A stretch of 64,000 bases of DNA from Candidatus Chryseobacterium colombiense (GCA_029203185.1 CP119310.1:806001-870000); one strand, 5' to 3'; counted from the first letter of the stretch, positions 16,227 through 25,256 are shown. The notes: a model not told the origin generated them from the sequence alone. A program made the numbers and translations.

Positions 16227-17582
16227 TTACCAGTTCTTATCAATCATATAAATAAGCTGTGTCATTACCGTTGCACCAAGAAGCAGCTCTCTTCTGTTGA
16301 CTTTTTCAAAAGTATCTTCTTCGGTATGATGAATGTCAAAATACCTTTGAGAATCCGGGACAAGTTCTGCGGCAGGGACTCCCATGTCCTTAAGAGGATA
16401 AATATCTGTTCCTGAATATTTATTTTCAAAATCATAGGCTCCGTAAGGCAGAAACAGGGTTTTCCAGCTTTGGATCAGCTTTCTTTTTGTTTCATCCATT
16501 TCCAGGGCAATCCCTCTCGGAGTAAATCCTCCAGCATCCGATTCTATGGCAAACAGATGTTTTTCATTGTTTTCTTTGGCTGCTTTTCCATATTGTATTC
16601 CTCCCTTTACGCCATTCTCTTCATTAGCGAAACAAACCACCCGTATCGTATGATTATTTGGAATTCCCAGCTTTTTGAATGTTCTCAACACTTCAATACT
16701 CTGAACGATTCCGGTTCCGTCATCATGGGCGCCTTCTCCGACGTCCCAGGAATCAAGGTGTCCGCCGACAACGATGACACTTTTGTCTTTTTTACCGGTA
16801 ATTTCTCCAATAACGGAGTGGGAGAGCTTTTCGCCTTTCATTCCGCAGTTAGAGTTTAGTTTTGCGGTAACCTTTTGAGATTTTAAAAGATTTTCAAGTT
16901 CATCAGCTGTAGTATTTCCAATGGCAACTGCAGGAATTTTTTTATCGTCCTGATAACGCATTGCTCCGGTATGCGGAACATTATCAAAAGCCGAAGAAAG
17001 TGATCTGATAATGGCAAATTTTCCACCTTTTTTCGCGGTTAATGAAGCCGCTGTTGTTCTGTATTTTGATGCGTCACTATATCCTTTGAACGTTTCGATA
17101 TAAGACTGACTAAATGGATAGTTGAAGAAAACAATTTTATCTTTTACCTTTTCCGGGGATAATTTTTCATACTCATCCATAGATTTTACCATGATAATTT
17201 CTCCGGATATGTCTTTTCCGCCCGTTCCTTCAGAATTTCCTAAAGAAAGCATTTTTAAGCTTTTCCATTTGCCTGCATCGGTTTTGATCTGCAAAGATTC
17301 TTTTCCTCTTTCCCAAACAGGAATCATAACTTCCTGTAACCAAACCTTATCAGCTCCTGAGTCTCTGAGTTGTTGCGCTGCCCATTGAACAGCCTTTTCA
17401 TAAGCGGCAGAACCACTCAGACGGTGTCCTATATTTTTGGTTAAATTTCTAAGCTCGTTATAAGCTTTTCCGTTATTTAAAATTTCGGTTGAAATCTTGC
17501 TGAATTGTATTGAGTCTTCTTTGCTTTGTGCAATTAAGCATAAGTTTAGCAAGAGAGCAGTTGTTGTTATAATTTTTTTCAT
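16227..17582 (-). CDS. M28 family zinc metallopeptidase, apparently active
   Basis: This is a secreted aminopeptidase or carboxypeptidase-like enzyme of 451 residues with a signal peptide (ends CLIAQS). A PA-type insert domain (about 100-240) precedes the M28 catalytic core. All expected residues are present: H275 in GGHLDSWD, D287 in AHDDGTG, the general base E321 and ligand E322 in ANEENG, D349 in ESDAGG, and H418/H419 in YFDIHHTEED. The substrate is unknown. It follows its diverged paralogue after one base. Confidence 0.92.
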   Translation of the reverse strand: MKKIITTTALLLNLCLIAQSKEDSIQFSKISTEILNNGKAYNELRNLTKNIGHRLSGSAAYEKAVQWAAQQLRDSGADKVWLQEVMIPVWERGKESLQIKTDAGKWKSLKMLSLGNSEGTGGKDISGEIIMVKSMDEYEKLSPEKVKDKIVFFNYPFSQSYIETFKGYSDASKYRTTAASLTAKKGGKFAIIRSLSSAFDNVPHTGAMRYQDDKKIPAVAIGNTTADELENLLKSQKVTAKLNSNCGMKGEKLSHSVIGEITGKKDKSVIVVGGHLDSWDVGEGAHDDGTGIVQSIEVLRTFKKLGIPNNHTIRVVCFANEENGVKGGIQYGKAAKENNEKHLFAIESDAGGFTPRGIALEMDETKRKLIQSWKTLFLPYGAYDFENKYSGTDIYPLKDMGVPAAELVPDSQRYFDIHHTEEDTFEKVNRRELLLGATVMTQLIYMIDKNW

Positions 17583-17583
17583 T

Positions 17584-18981
17584 TTACCAATTTTGATCGA
17601 TCATAAGTACCATTTGTGTCATTACTATTGAGCCTAAAAGAAGCTCCCTTTTATTTACTTTATCATAAGTATCCTGAACAGAGTGGTGATAGTCGAAATA
17701 TCTTTGCGTATCTACAATAAGTTCAGCAAGGGGAACATCCAGCTTTTTCAGGGGAGAAATATCCTGAATAGCATCCGTCTGGTCAAAGTCATATACTCCA
17801 TAAGGAAGGAAATAATTTTTCCACTCAAAGATCTGTCTTCTTCTTTGCGGTGACATATCCAATGAGAACCCTCTGGGAGAATATCCACCTGCATCGGTTC
17901 CTAAAGCGAAGATGTGTTTCTCCTCTTTCTTTTTTACGTAAGAAGCATACATTTCCCTTCCTTGTCCGCCATTTTCACTGTTCGCGTATAAAACAACTCT
18001 TATCGTGTGGTTATTTTCGTAGCCAAGAGCTTTCAATGTCCTTAAAACTTCAATACATTGTACGACACCGGTACCGTCATCAATAGCACCTTCTCCAAAA
18101 TCCCACGAATCCAGCTGAGCGCCTAAAAGAATAATTTTAGAATCTTTTTTACCGGGAATTTCTGCAATAACATTCGGATTAACAGTTTCGCCTTTCGATT
18201 CCGCAGTCATATTGATCTTTGCTGTAACTTTTTCCTTTTTCAACAGTTGTTCAAGCTCATCCGCGGTTTTTGTGCCGATGGACATCGCCGGAATTCTGAT
18301 TTTATCATCTGGTTCGTAGTAAACCATTTTAGCATGGGGAATATCGTTATAAGCTGTAGTCAATGATCTTATGATTAAGGCTTTTGCTCCCGTTTTTGCA
18401 ATCACAGAAGCCGAAATCAATTTTGATTTTGCCGTAATTAAATAAGAATCGCTGGTATTAACAATGGTTGGATCCAAAGGGAGGTTAACAAAAACAATTT
18501 TATCCTTTAACTGTCCTATAGATAAAGAATTAAGTTGGCCGGTTGTATTGATTAAAACAATATCTCCGGTGAGATCTTTTCCGCCTGTTCCCTCAGAATT
18601 TCCGAAAGAAAGCATCTTAATGCTTTTCCACTCTCCATTTGATGCTTTTATTTGCAGAGATTCTCTTCCTCTTATCCATATGGGAGCTTTTGCTTCCTGT
18701 TTCCAGATGGTTTCAACTCCGATTTCCTTAAACTGTTTTTCAGCCCAGTCTACAGCTTTTGTATATCCAGACGTCGCACTGAAACGAGGACCAATTCCTT
18801 TAGTAAGTTCACCAAGATTGTCATAGGCAGTTCCATTGATCATAACCTCGTCTGAGATTCTTTTGAATTCAGTATGATAGTTATATTTAGCCGGAGAAGC
18901 TGTTTTTTTGACCAGCTTCTTCTGAGAAAATAAAAATCCACTCAAAAAGAGTGGAAATATGATAAGTAATGATTTCTTCAT
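17584..18981 (-). CDS. M28 peptidase paralogue with lost catalytic residues
   Basis: The 465-residue protein has a signal peptide (ends GFLFSQ) and full-length similarity to the next gene, including the PA insert and the IRSL and RYFDYHH segments. The first zinc ligand is replaced: GGHLDSW has become GAQLDSW (Q289). The general-base Glu is replaced: ANEENG has become ANSENG (S335). D301, E336, D363 and H432/H433 remain. The reading frame is intact, so it may be a pseudoenzyme or binding partner rather than a decaying gene (inference). It is the first gene of the operon. Confidence 0.88.
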   Translation of the reverse strand: MKKSLLIIFPLFLSGFLFSQKKLVKKTASPAKYNYHTEFKRISDEVMINGTAYDNLGELTKGIGPRFSATSGYTKAVDWAEKQFKEIGVETIWKQEAKAPIWIRGRESLQIKASNGEWKSIKMLSFGNSEGTGGKDLTGDIVLINTTGQLNSLSIGQLKDKIVFVNLPLDPTIVNTSDSYLITAKSKLISASVIAKTGAKALIIRSLTTAYNDIPHAKMVYYEPDDKIRIPAMSIGTKTADELEQLLKKEKVTAKINMTAESKGETVNPNVIAEIPGKKDSKIILLGAQLDSWDFGEGAIDDGTGVVQCIEVLRTLKALGYENNHTIRVVLYANSENGGQGREMYASYVKKKEEKHIFALGTDAGGYSPRGFSLDMSPQRRRQIFEWKNYFLPYGVYDFDQTDAIQDISPLKKLDVPLAELIVDTQRYFDYHHSVQDTYDKVNKRELLLGSIVMTQMVLMIDQNW

Positions 18982-19035
18982 TTTTATACTGACCTATTTC
19001 TTTTCAAAGTATAAAAATAAATAAAAATTTATGAA

Positions 19036-20280
19036 TTAAGGCTTCATGTCATACATTAATAAAGCTGTTACCAATTTGGGTTCTATAAAGGTACATTTTG
19101 GCGGCATGCTCAACTTAAGATCTGAAATTTTGATCATGTCATTAAAGCTTACCGGATAGATTCCGAATCCGACTTTTCCTTCTCCATTGTCAATACTTTC
19201 TTTCAGTAATTTGATTCCTTCAAGATTGGATGTTCCTTTGATATATGAAATTTTATCTGAGCTGTCAGAATCTTCTATATGAAGGATATCTTTAATAATA
19301 TATTTATCCAAAAGATGATGATCCAGGTTATCCAGAGACATTTCCTGGGAACGAAGATCATGCTTTACATGCAGAGAGTAGAATTTTCCATCCAGATACA
19401 TAGAGATATGAAACTTCTGAGAAGGGTAGTATGGAGTCTCTTCTTTTTCGTGAATTAAAAAATATTTTTCAAGTTTTGACAGAAATTCTTCAGAACTCAA
19501 GCCATTCAGATCACTGATAATTCTATTATAATCGTGAATCTTTATGGATTGGTTGGAAACAATGAAACTGTATACAAAATTATAAGGTTCAGTCCCGTTA
19601 TGTTTCTTATTTTTATCCTTTAGGCGTTTTGCATTTAGTGCGGTAGATCCTATTCTGTGGTGTCCGTCTGCAATGTAAAAAGAATCGATCTGATCAATAA
19701 CTTCTTTAAATTGCTGTAATTTTAAACGGTTATCAATTCTCCAGATTTTATGACGGATTCCAATACTGTCTACATGGTTGAAGATAGGAACATTTTTCTC
19801 TTCGTGATTCATCAATAATTCTATTTTTGAATTGGAAGGATAGGTCAACAATACCGGCTCTGCCTGTAAGTTTACTTTTTCAAGATAATGAGCCAGTTTT
19901 TCTTTTTTCTGTGGAATTGTACTTTCGTGTCTTTTGATTTTTCCGCTCCAGAAATCTTCAATACTACTCAGACCTAAAAGTCCTCTGAATACCTGTTTAT
20001 TCGGATATATTTGCTCATAAAGATAGTAAGCCGAGCTATCCTGTACAAGGACTTTCTCGTTAAGAAGCTCTTCAAAAGTAGTTCTTATTTTCCTTAAGTT
20101 CCTGTCGACATCTTTGGATTTACTTACAACATATGGCTTTATCATATTGATATAAGTATTTTCAACCTGTGCTTTTTCAGCAATTTCAGATTGGGTAAAA
20201 TTGTCTAAAGGATGAGTAGGAAAAGTAGCTTCATAATCTTTATGAGGTCTTATTCCACGAAATGGTTTAAAAACAGGCAT
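19036..20280 (-). CDS. DUF1015 family protein, serine-metabolism neighbour
   Basis: The 414-residue product starts with MPVFKPFRGIRPHKDYE, the usual DUF1015 opening, and contains the hallmark FYIADGHHRIGSTAL at about residues 202-216. The fold is related to ParB/SerK-like proteins, which include ADP-dependent serine kinases; activity here is not shown. It lies eight bases downstream of serA, with serC just before that, so the gene order is serC-serA-DUF1015. This points to a role in serine or phosphoserine metabolism (inference). Confidence 0.9.
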   Translation of the reverse strand: MPVFKPFRGIRPHKDYEATFPTHPLDNFTQSEIAEKAQVENTYINMIKPYVVSKSKDVDRNLRKIRTTFEELLNEKVLVQDSSAYYLYEQIYPNKQVFRGLLGLSSIEDFWSGKIKRHESTIPQKKEKLAHYLEKVNLQAEPVLLTYPSNSKIELLMNHEEKNVPIFNHVDSIGIRHKIWRIDNRLKLQQFKEVIDQIDSFYIADGHHRIGSTALNAKRLKDKNKKHNGTEPYNFVYSFIVSNQSIKIHDYNRIISDLNGLSSEEFLSKLEKYFLIHEKEETPYYPSQKFHISMYLDGKFYSLHVKHDLRSQEMSLDNLDHHLLDKYIIKDILHIEDSDSSDKISYIKGTSNLEGIKLLKESIDNGEGKVGFGIYPVSFNDMIKISDLKLSMPPKCTFIEPKLVTALLMYDMKP

Positions 20281-20288
20281 ATTCTCTT

Positions 20289-21248
20289 TTATAGTTCGTT
20301 TTTTATCTTAATAATCTGTTCTGCAAGTTCCAGCCCTATTTTCTCTTGAGCATCTACTGTATTTCCTCCTACGTGAGGGGAGAGTGATAAAGCAGGATTC
20401 ATCAATAGCGGTAATTCAGGATTGGGCTCGTTTTCGAAGACGTCCAAAGCCGCTCCTGCTACTTTGTTGGATTCAATGAAATCAATCAAAGCCACTTCAT
20501 TGATAACACCGCCTCTTGCTGTATTTACAATATAAACGCCGTCTTTCATTTTTTCCAACTGCGGAGCGTCTATAATATATTCGTTCGTTTGTGGTGTATT
20601 GATGCTTATGAAATCTGCTTCCTTTAAGAAAGCATCCATATCATTGGTAGAAGTGATTTCAAATTTCACCGATTGTCCGTCGAAGAAATTTAACGTAAGG
20701 ATTTCTGTTCTGGATTTTCTTGTTAATACCTTAACTTTCATTCCTAAAGAAATTCCTATTTTTACTACTTCCTGACCAATACTTCCAAAACCTATAACTC
20801 CCAGAGTTTTCCCCGAAAGCTCATGAGCATTGCTGAAAGACTTTTTCATCACATTGAAATGAGTATCTCCTTCCAATGGCATTAATCTGTTGGATTCATG
20901 AAGAAATCTTGCCAGAGAAAAGAAATGCCCGAAAACCAATTCTGCAACTGATTTTGAAGATGCAGTTGGTGTATTGATGATATATTTTCCTTTTTCAATA
21001 GCATATTCCACATCAATATTATCCATTCCTATGCCGCCTCTTCCGATAATCTTCAGATTCGGACACGCGTCGATAAGATCCTGCCTGACTTTCGTAGCAC
21101 TTCTTACCAAAAGAACGTCTACATTGTTTTCGTTGATGAAATTGATCACATGGTCCTGAGCAACCCTGTTGTCCAATACTTCAATTCCTGCATCTTTCAA
21201 TGCCTGTTCTCCTGCTTTCGAAATACCGTCGTTAGCTAAAACTTTCAT
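20289..21248 (-). CDS. serA: D-3-phosphoglycerate dehydrogenase, short form
   Basis: SerA oxidises 3-phosphoglycerate to 3-phosphohydroxypyruvate with NAD, the first step of serine synthesis. At 319 residues it is the short type without an ACT domain, so serine feedback through ACT is not expected. The NAD-binding motif is LGVIGFGSIGQEV (about 149-161). Catalytic residues are R245 in NTARGG, E274 in FENEP and H292 in SPHVGGNT. A strand-rich insert (about residues 178-200, LNFFDGQSVKFEITS) lies after the NAD motif. Confidence 0.93.
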   Translation of the reverse strand: MKVLANDGISKAGEQALKDAGIEVLDNRVAQDHVINFINENNVDVLLVRSATKVRQDLIDACPNLKIIGRGGIGMDNIDVEYAIEKGKYIINTPTASSKSVAELVFGHFFSLARFLHESNRLMPLEGDTHFNVMKKSFSNAHELSGKTLGVIGFGSIGQEVVKIGISLGMKVKVLTRKSRTEILTLNFFDGQSVKFEITSTNDMDAFLKEADFISINTPQTNEYIIDAPQLEKMKDGVYIVNTARGGVINEVALIDFIESNKVAGAALDVFENEPNPELPLLMNPALSLSPHVGGNTVDAQEKIGLELAEQIIKIKNEL

Positions 21249-21366
21249 GGTTTTTATTTTAATTTAAATATTCAAAAGGTGAATTATTAAAAATTTAAAT
21301 AGTTGCGCAAATTAAGAAAATTTAAAATAACATCAATTGGTATTTAAATAATTGATTTTTAGTATT

Positions 21367-22434
21367 TTAATTATTTACAGATCTCATCACATCTACCAGA
21401 ACTTGTACACTTTCAATAGGTAGAGCATTGTATAAACTAGCTCTGTATCCTCCTAAACTTCTATGACCGTTCAATCCGCTGATTCCAGCAGCTTTCCATG
21501 CAGCATCAAATTCCTCTTTTTTACTCTCATCTGTAATTTTAAAAGAAACATTCATCAATGAACGGTCTTCTTTTACACAGAACGTTTCAAATAAAGGATT
21601 GTTGTCGATTTCATCATATAAAAGTTTTGCTTTTGCTTCATTTCTCGCTTCAGCAGCAGCAATTCCTCCGTTGTTTTCCAGGTGTTGTAAGGTAAGCAAA
21701 GAAGCATACACAGGGAATACCGGCGGAGTATTATACATCGATTCTTTGGCGATATGCTGAGAATAATCAAGAATTGAGAACATATTTTCTCTTCCTGTCT
21801 TCCCTAAAATTTCTTTTTTAATCACAACTAAAGTTACTCCTGCAGGTCCCATATTTTTTTGAGCTCCGGCATAGATCAGATCAAATTTAGAGAAATCCAA
21901 TTGTCTTGAGAAAATATCTGAACTCATGTCACAAACCATCAAAGTATCTACTTCAGGGAAAGATTTCATCTGAGTTCCATAGATGGTATTGTTTGAAGTA
22001 CAGTGAAAATAATCGTATTCTGAACCTACCGTATAATTTTTCGGAATAAAAGAGTAGTTCTCTTCTTTTGAAGAACCTACAACGTCTACTGTTCCTACTT
22101 TTTTAGCTTCTTTAATAGCTCCTGCAGCCCATGTTCCGGTATCCAGATAAGCCGCTTTTCCGCCAACTTTCATCAAATTATAAGGAACCATAGCAAATTG
22201 CAGACTTGCACCGCCTCCTAAATATAAAACTTCGTAATCATCTCCCAAATTCATCAGCCTTTTTACGATGGCACGCGCTTCATCCATTACAGCAACGAAG
22301 TCTTTGCTTCTGTGCGAAATTTCAAGAAGTGATAATCCGATTCCATTGAAATCTAAAATCGCCTGTGCCGATTTTTCGAAAACTTCCTGAGGTAAGATAC
22401 ATGGTCCTGCGCTAAAGTTGTGCTTTTTGCTCAT
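21367..22434 (-). CDS. serC: Phosphoserine aminotransferase
   Basis: SerC converts 3-phosphohydroxypyruvate and glutamate to phosphoserine and 2-oxoglutarate, and also serves in pyridoxal phosphate synthesis in some bacteria. The 355-residue length fits. The start MSKKHNFSAGPCILP is typical. The PLP lysine is K193 in YAGAQKNMGPAG, and SHRSKDF and the C-terminal GHRSLGGYRASLYNA phosphate-binding segment are present. It is the first gene of the serC-serA-DUF1015 group; a 118-base gap separates it from serA. A palindrome lies upstream of its start. Confidence 0.97.
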   Translation of the reverse strand: MSKKHNFSAGPCILPQEVFEKSAQAILDFNGIGLSLLEISHRSKDFVAVMDEARAIVKRLMNLGDDYEVLYLGGGASLQFAMVPYNLMKVGGKAAYLDTGTWAAGAIKEAKKVGTVDVVGSSKEENYSFIPKNYTVGSEYDYFHCTSNNTIYGTQMKSFPEVDTLMVCDMSSDIFSRQLDFSKFDLIYAGAQKNMGPAGVTLVVIKKEILGKTGRENMFSILDYSQHIAKESMYNTPPVFPVYASLLTLQHLENNGGIAAAEARNEAKAKLLYDEIDNNPLFETFCVKEDRSLMNVSFKITDESKKEEFDAAWKAAGISGLNGHRSLGGYRASLYNALPIESVQVLVDVMRSVNN

Positions 22435-22452
22435 ATTTTTATTTTTTGATTT

Positions 22453-22472
22453 TGTAAACGTTTGTGTTTACA
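22453..22472 (-). promoter_or_regulatory. Palindromic operator candidate upstream of serC
   Basis: TGTAAAC and GTTTACA are perfect 7-base arms separated by six bases, centred about 28 bases upstream of the serC start codon. The symmetric half-sites suit a dimeric repressor. No regulator gene is adjacent. Confidence 0.5.
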
Positions 22473-22514
22473 GTTGTACTTTTAGTTTTACTTTGGATAT
22501 TTGAGATATTTGGT

Positions 22515-22546
22515 AAAAAAAACCGTCTCATGATGTATGAGACGGT
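22515..22546 (-). terminator. Terminator of the ferredoxin gene
   Basis: ACCGTCTCAT and ATGAGACGGT form a perfect 10-bp stem around GATGT. On the minus strand the A run at 22515-22522 gives the U tract, just after the ferredoxin stop. Confidence 0.85.
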
Positions 22547-22551
22547 GTATG

Positions 22552-22902
22552 TTATTCACCGTGTAAGAATGCTTTTTTATTAAGCAATGCTTCTTCAGAT
22601 TCTACATGATCCTCATCCGGAACACAGCAATCTACAGGGCAAACCGCTGCACACTGTGGCTCTTCGTGGAAGCCCTTACACTCTGTACATTTATCGGTTA
22701 CAATGAAATAAACATCATCACTTACAGGCTCTTGTGGTGCATCTGCATCTACGGTAAGACCTGATGGTAATGTAACGGTACCTTTCAATTCGGTACCTTC
22801 GGAAGCTTTCCAGTCTACTGCTCCTTCATAAATTGCATTGTTTGGACATTCTGGTTCACAGGCACCGCAATTAATGCATTCATCAGTTATTTTAATAGCC
22901 AT
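22552..22902 (-). CDS. Two-cluster 4Fe-4S ferredoxin
   Basis: This 116-residue cytoplasmic electron carrier has cysteine motifs for two [4Fe-4S] clusters. The first is CINCGACEPECPNNAIYEG near the N-terminus. The second is CTECKGFHEEPQCAAVCPVDCC, with a spacer longer than in classical 8Fe ferredoxins. An intervening segment of about 50 residues and an acidic C-terminal tail are typical of the proteobacterial/Bacteroidota FdxA-like long form. It is divergent from a LuxC-type acyl-CoA reductase across 59 bases, and the promoters lie almost back to back. Confidence 0.95.
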   Translation of the reverse strand: MAIKITDECINCGACEPECPNNAIYEGAVDWKASEGTELKGTVTLPSGLTVDADAPQEPVSDDVYFIVTDKCTECKGFHEEPQCAAVCPVDCCVPDEDHVESEEALLNKKAFLHGE

Positions 22903-22915
22903 CGCTAATTTTTTT

Positions 22916-22933
22916 TAAATTTGCACAAAATTA
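22916..22933. promoter_or_regulatory. Back-to-back divergent promoters
   Basis: On the plus strand TAAATTTG (22916-22923) is a -7 box 38 bases before the reductase ATG at 22962. On the minus strand TAATTTTG (22926-22933 reversed) is a -7 box 23 bases before the ferredoxin start at 22902. The two boxes are only two bases apart, so polymerase probably cannot occupy both at once. Confidence 0.6.
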
Positions 22934-22961
22934 CAAAATATTCCCCAATTTAAACGTAATT

Positions 22962-23990
22962 ATGAATATTGAAAATCAAGTTTTAGGACTTATTAAGCTT
23001 AGTGGATATCTAAAAGAGTTTTTATCAAAGAAATCAGAAGATTATAATGATTCTGATTTTGAATTATTGTTAAAGAAATCCGAAATTGAAAACCCTTGGT
23101 TTACGATTGAAAACCACAAATTCGCTTTGCAGCAATGGGCGGATATATTGACTGAAGAAAACATCAAAAACTGGCTTAAAGAATATACAGCCTCCAAAAC
23201 CTCAAAAAGAGTAGGACTGATTCTTGCAGGAAATATTCCTTTGGTTGGATTTCACGATGTGATTTCCGTAGTATTGAGCAACCATATTCCTGTGATCAAA
23301 TTATCATCAAAAGACAGATATATGATTCCGTTTTTATTACATAAGTGGAATGAATTTTCGGAAGGAAATGTTCAGTTCGAATTTGTTGAGAAACTGGAAA
23401 ATTTCGATGCTGTAATTGCTACAGGAAGCAATAATACGGCAAGATATCTTGAGTATTACTTTAAAGACCGATTGAATATCATCCGAAAAAACAGAACATC
23501 TGTAGCGGTATTGAAAGGTGATGAAACAGATGAGGAATTACAGTTATTGGCTAAAGATATTTTCCAGTATTTCGGATTAGGATGCAGAAATGTGACTCGA
23601 TTATTCATTCCACAGGATTTTGTGATCGACCGACTGTTTGAAAGCTTCTTAGGGTTTCAGGATATTATCAATCATAATAAATATGCCAATAATTATGATT
23701 ACAACAGAGCTGTTTACCTATTAAATCAGGATAAATTCTGGGATAATAATTTTGTGATGCTGAAAGAGGATGATAAATTGTTCAGTTCGCTTTCTGTGAT
23801 TAATTTCAGCAGATATTCTTCTTTGGAAGATGTGAAAAATTTCATTGCAGAAAATGAAGAAAATATTCAATGTATTGTGGCAAAAGATGAATTAGGATTG
23901 GATTCCGTTCTGTTTGGAGAGGCTCAAAACCCGGGACTGAACACTTATGCTGATAATGTGGATACAATGAAATTTTTAGAAGTTATTTAA
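22962..23990 (+). CDS. LuxC-type acyl-CoA reductase
   Basis: The 342-residue protein belongs to the acyl-CoA reductase (LuxC) family of the aldehyde dehydrogenase superfamily, which makes fatty aldehydes from acyl-CoA or acyl enzymes. Seen in sequence: a nucleotide-binding region with RVGLILAGNIPLVGFHDV (residues 83-100), AVIATGSNNTARYLEYYF, and the catalytic cysteine C208 in FGLGCRNVTR. There is no luciferase or luxE in the window, so luminescence is not implied. The substrate is unknown; a role in lipid or flexirubin-type metabolism is speculation. Confidence 0.88.
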   Translation: MNIENQVLGLIKLSGYLKEFLSKKSEDYNDSDFELLLKKSEIENPWFTIENHKFALQQWADILTEENIKNWLKEYTASKTSKRVGLILAGNIPLVGFHDVISVVLSNHIPVIKLSSKDRYMIPFLLHKWNEFSEGNVQFEFVEKLENFDAVIATGSNNTARYLEYYFKDRLNIIRKNRTSVAVLKGDETDEELQLLAKDIFQYFGLGCRNVTRLFIPQDFVIDRLFESFLGFQDIINHNKYANNYDYNRAVYLLNQDKFWDNNFVMLKEDDKLFSSLSVINFSRYSSLEDVKNFIAENEENIQCIVAKDELGLDSVLFGEAQNPGLNTYADNVDTMKFLEVI

Positions 23991-24027
23991 TTCTTTGTAT
24001 CTTCATCACTTGAATCAACAAAATTAT

Positions 24028-24474
24028 ATGAAAAAAATAGTTCTTGTATTGGCTGTTTTCTGTATTCAGCTTGGGTTTGCACAAAAAGTGACCAGCCTGA
24101 AGATTGAAAATACCGGGCAAAAAGAAAAGCTTATAGAATTAAGTAAGAATCAAATTACTTCTTATAATAATAATTTTTTTAAATTTCTGGCTGCTTTAAA
24201 ATCATCTGACCGCAAAGTGTCTGATGAACTGTTGTCTGCGAAAGCTAAAGAATTTGTAACTGATAAAGTATATCAAAAGCTTTCAACGGATATTCATTTC
24301 AATAAAAAGCTTGAAATATTCAAATCGGGATATAAACCTATGATTGACGGAAGTTCTTATCCGATGATTCAGTACAGGTATTCAGATGACAAATCACAAG
24401 TTCCGACGGAATTGGTAACCGTAGTGTTTGAAGAAAGCGGAAAGATTCTTGGGGTAAAACCTTTTAAGAAATAG
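24028..24474 (+). CDS. Small exported protein of unknown function
   Basis: The ATG at 24028 gives a 148-residue product with a clean signal peptide (MKKIVLVLAVFCIQLGFAQ); an upstream in-frame start at 23995 would put 11 residues before it and is less likely. The mature protein is lysine-rich, with helices followed by two or three strands near the C-terminus (MIQYRYSD, ELVTVVFEESGKILGVKPF). This resembles a periplasmic NTF2-like or cystatin-like fold, but I do not recognise the family. It follows the acyl-CoA reductase by 37 bases. Confidence 0.7.
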   Translation: MKKIVLVLAVFCIQLGFAQKVTSLKIENTGQKEKLIELSKNQITSYNNNFFKFLAALKSSDRKVSDELLSAKAKEFVTDKVYQKLSTDIHFNKKLEIFKSGYKPMIDGSSYPMIQYRYSDDKSQVPTELVTVVFEESGKILGVKPFKK

Positions 24475-24506
24475 ATTGAATATTTAAATTAAATAAAACA
24501 TTAACT

Positions 24507-25196
24507 ATGATGACAGATGCATTAGTCGCTCATTCTTCAGAGATAGAAAAAGCGAATTTTTACAAAAAAACTTACCTGCACGTTGCTTTATCCATTCTTG
24601 CATTTATTGGGGTGGAAACGGTATTATTAAATGTAGTTCCTGTTGAACTTATTGCCATGATGTTCGGGCAGAAATACACTTGGTTATTAATTATCGGTGT
24701 TTTTTGGCTGGCTTCTATTTTGGCTAATAAGTGGTCTTTATCCCAAAGCAGATCAACCCAATATTTAGGATTAGGATTTTATATTGTACTGGAAGCTGTA
24801 ATTTTTCTTCCTCTGCTTTATATGGCAGTAGGTTATTCAGGAGGAGGAACCGTCATTTTTCAGGCGGCAATGCTTACTATTGCGATGTTTGCAGGATTAT
24901 CTTTGGTAGCTTTTACTTCTAAAAAAGATTTTTCTTTTTTAAGAAACATCATTATTATCGGAGGTTTCCTTTCATTGGGATTAATTGTTGCCGGAGCAAT
25001 TTTCGGATTCAATTTAGGGCTTTGGTTTTCTGTAGGAATGGTAGTTTTGGCTTCTGCAAGTATTTTGTATGAAACAAGTAAACTGAAAAATGTATACACA
25101 ACCAATCAGTATGTAGGAGCTTCTTTACAGCTTTTTGCATCTATTATGTTGTTGTTCTGGTATATTCTTAGAATTTTGATGAGCAGAAGAAGCTAG
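24507..25196 (+). CDS. Bax inhibitor-1/YccA family membrane protein
   Basis: This 229-residue polytopic inner-membrane protein has about seven hydrophobic helices. The family pattern shows in the start (SSEIEKANFYKKTYLHVALSI) and in the late ILYETSKLKN motif with YVGASLQLFASIMLLFWYILRI. BI-1 proteins act as calcium leak channels or as modulators of membrane proteases in characterised bacteria; the role here is unknown. It is followed by a palindrome and a strong terminator. Confidence 0.92.
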   Translation: MMTDALVAHSSEIEKANFYKKTYLHVALSILAFIGVETVLLNVVPVELIAMMFGQKYTWLLIIGVFWLASILANKWSLSQSRSTQYLGLGFYIVLEAVIFLPLLYMAVGYSGGGTVIFQAAMLTIAMFAGLSLVAFTSKKDFSFLRNIIIIGGFLSLGLIVAGAIFGFNLGLWFSVGMVVLASASILYETSKLKNVYTTNQYVGASLQLFASIMLLFWYILRILMSRRS

Positions 25197-25211
25197 TTGA
25201 AGTGATGAGTT

Positions 25212-25243
25212 ATGAATTATAAGTTACTAACTTTATAATTCAT
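25212..25243. repeat. AT-rich palindrome
   Basis: ATGAATTATAAGTTA and TAACTTTATAATTCAT are inverted around one base, with one bulge. It has no GC-rich stem and precedes a true terminator, so it is more likely a small palindromic repeat. Confidence 0.5.
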
Positions 25244-25256
25244 TTTTATAAACCCA

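Noticed and set aside
22962..23990. Bioluminescence function for the LuxC-like gene
   Set aside because: No luciferase (luxAB) or luxDE genes are nearby; LuxC-type reductases occur in many non-luminous bacteria.
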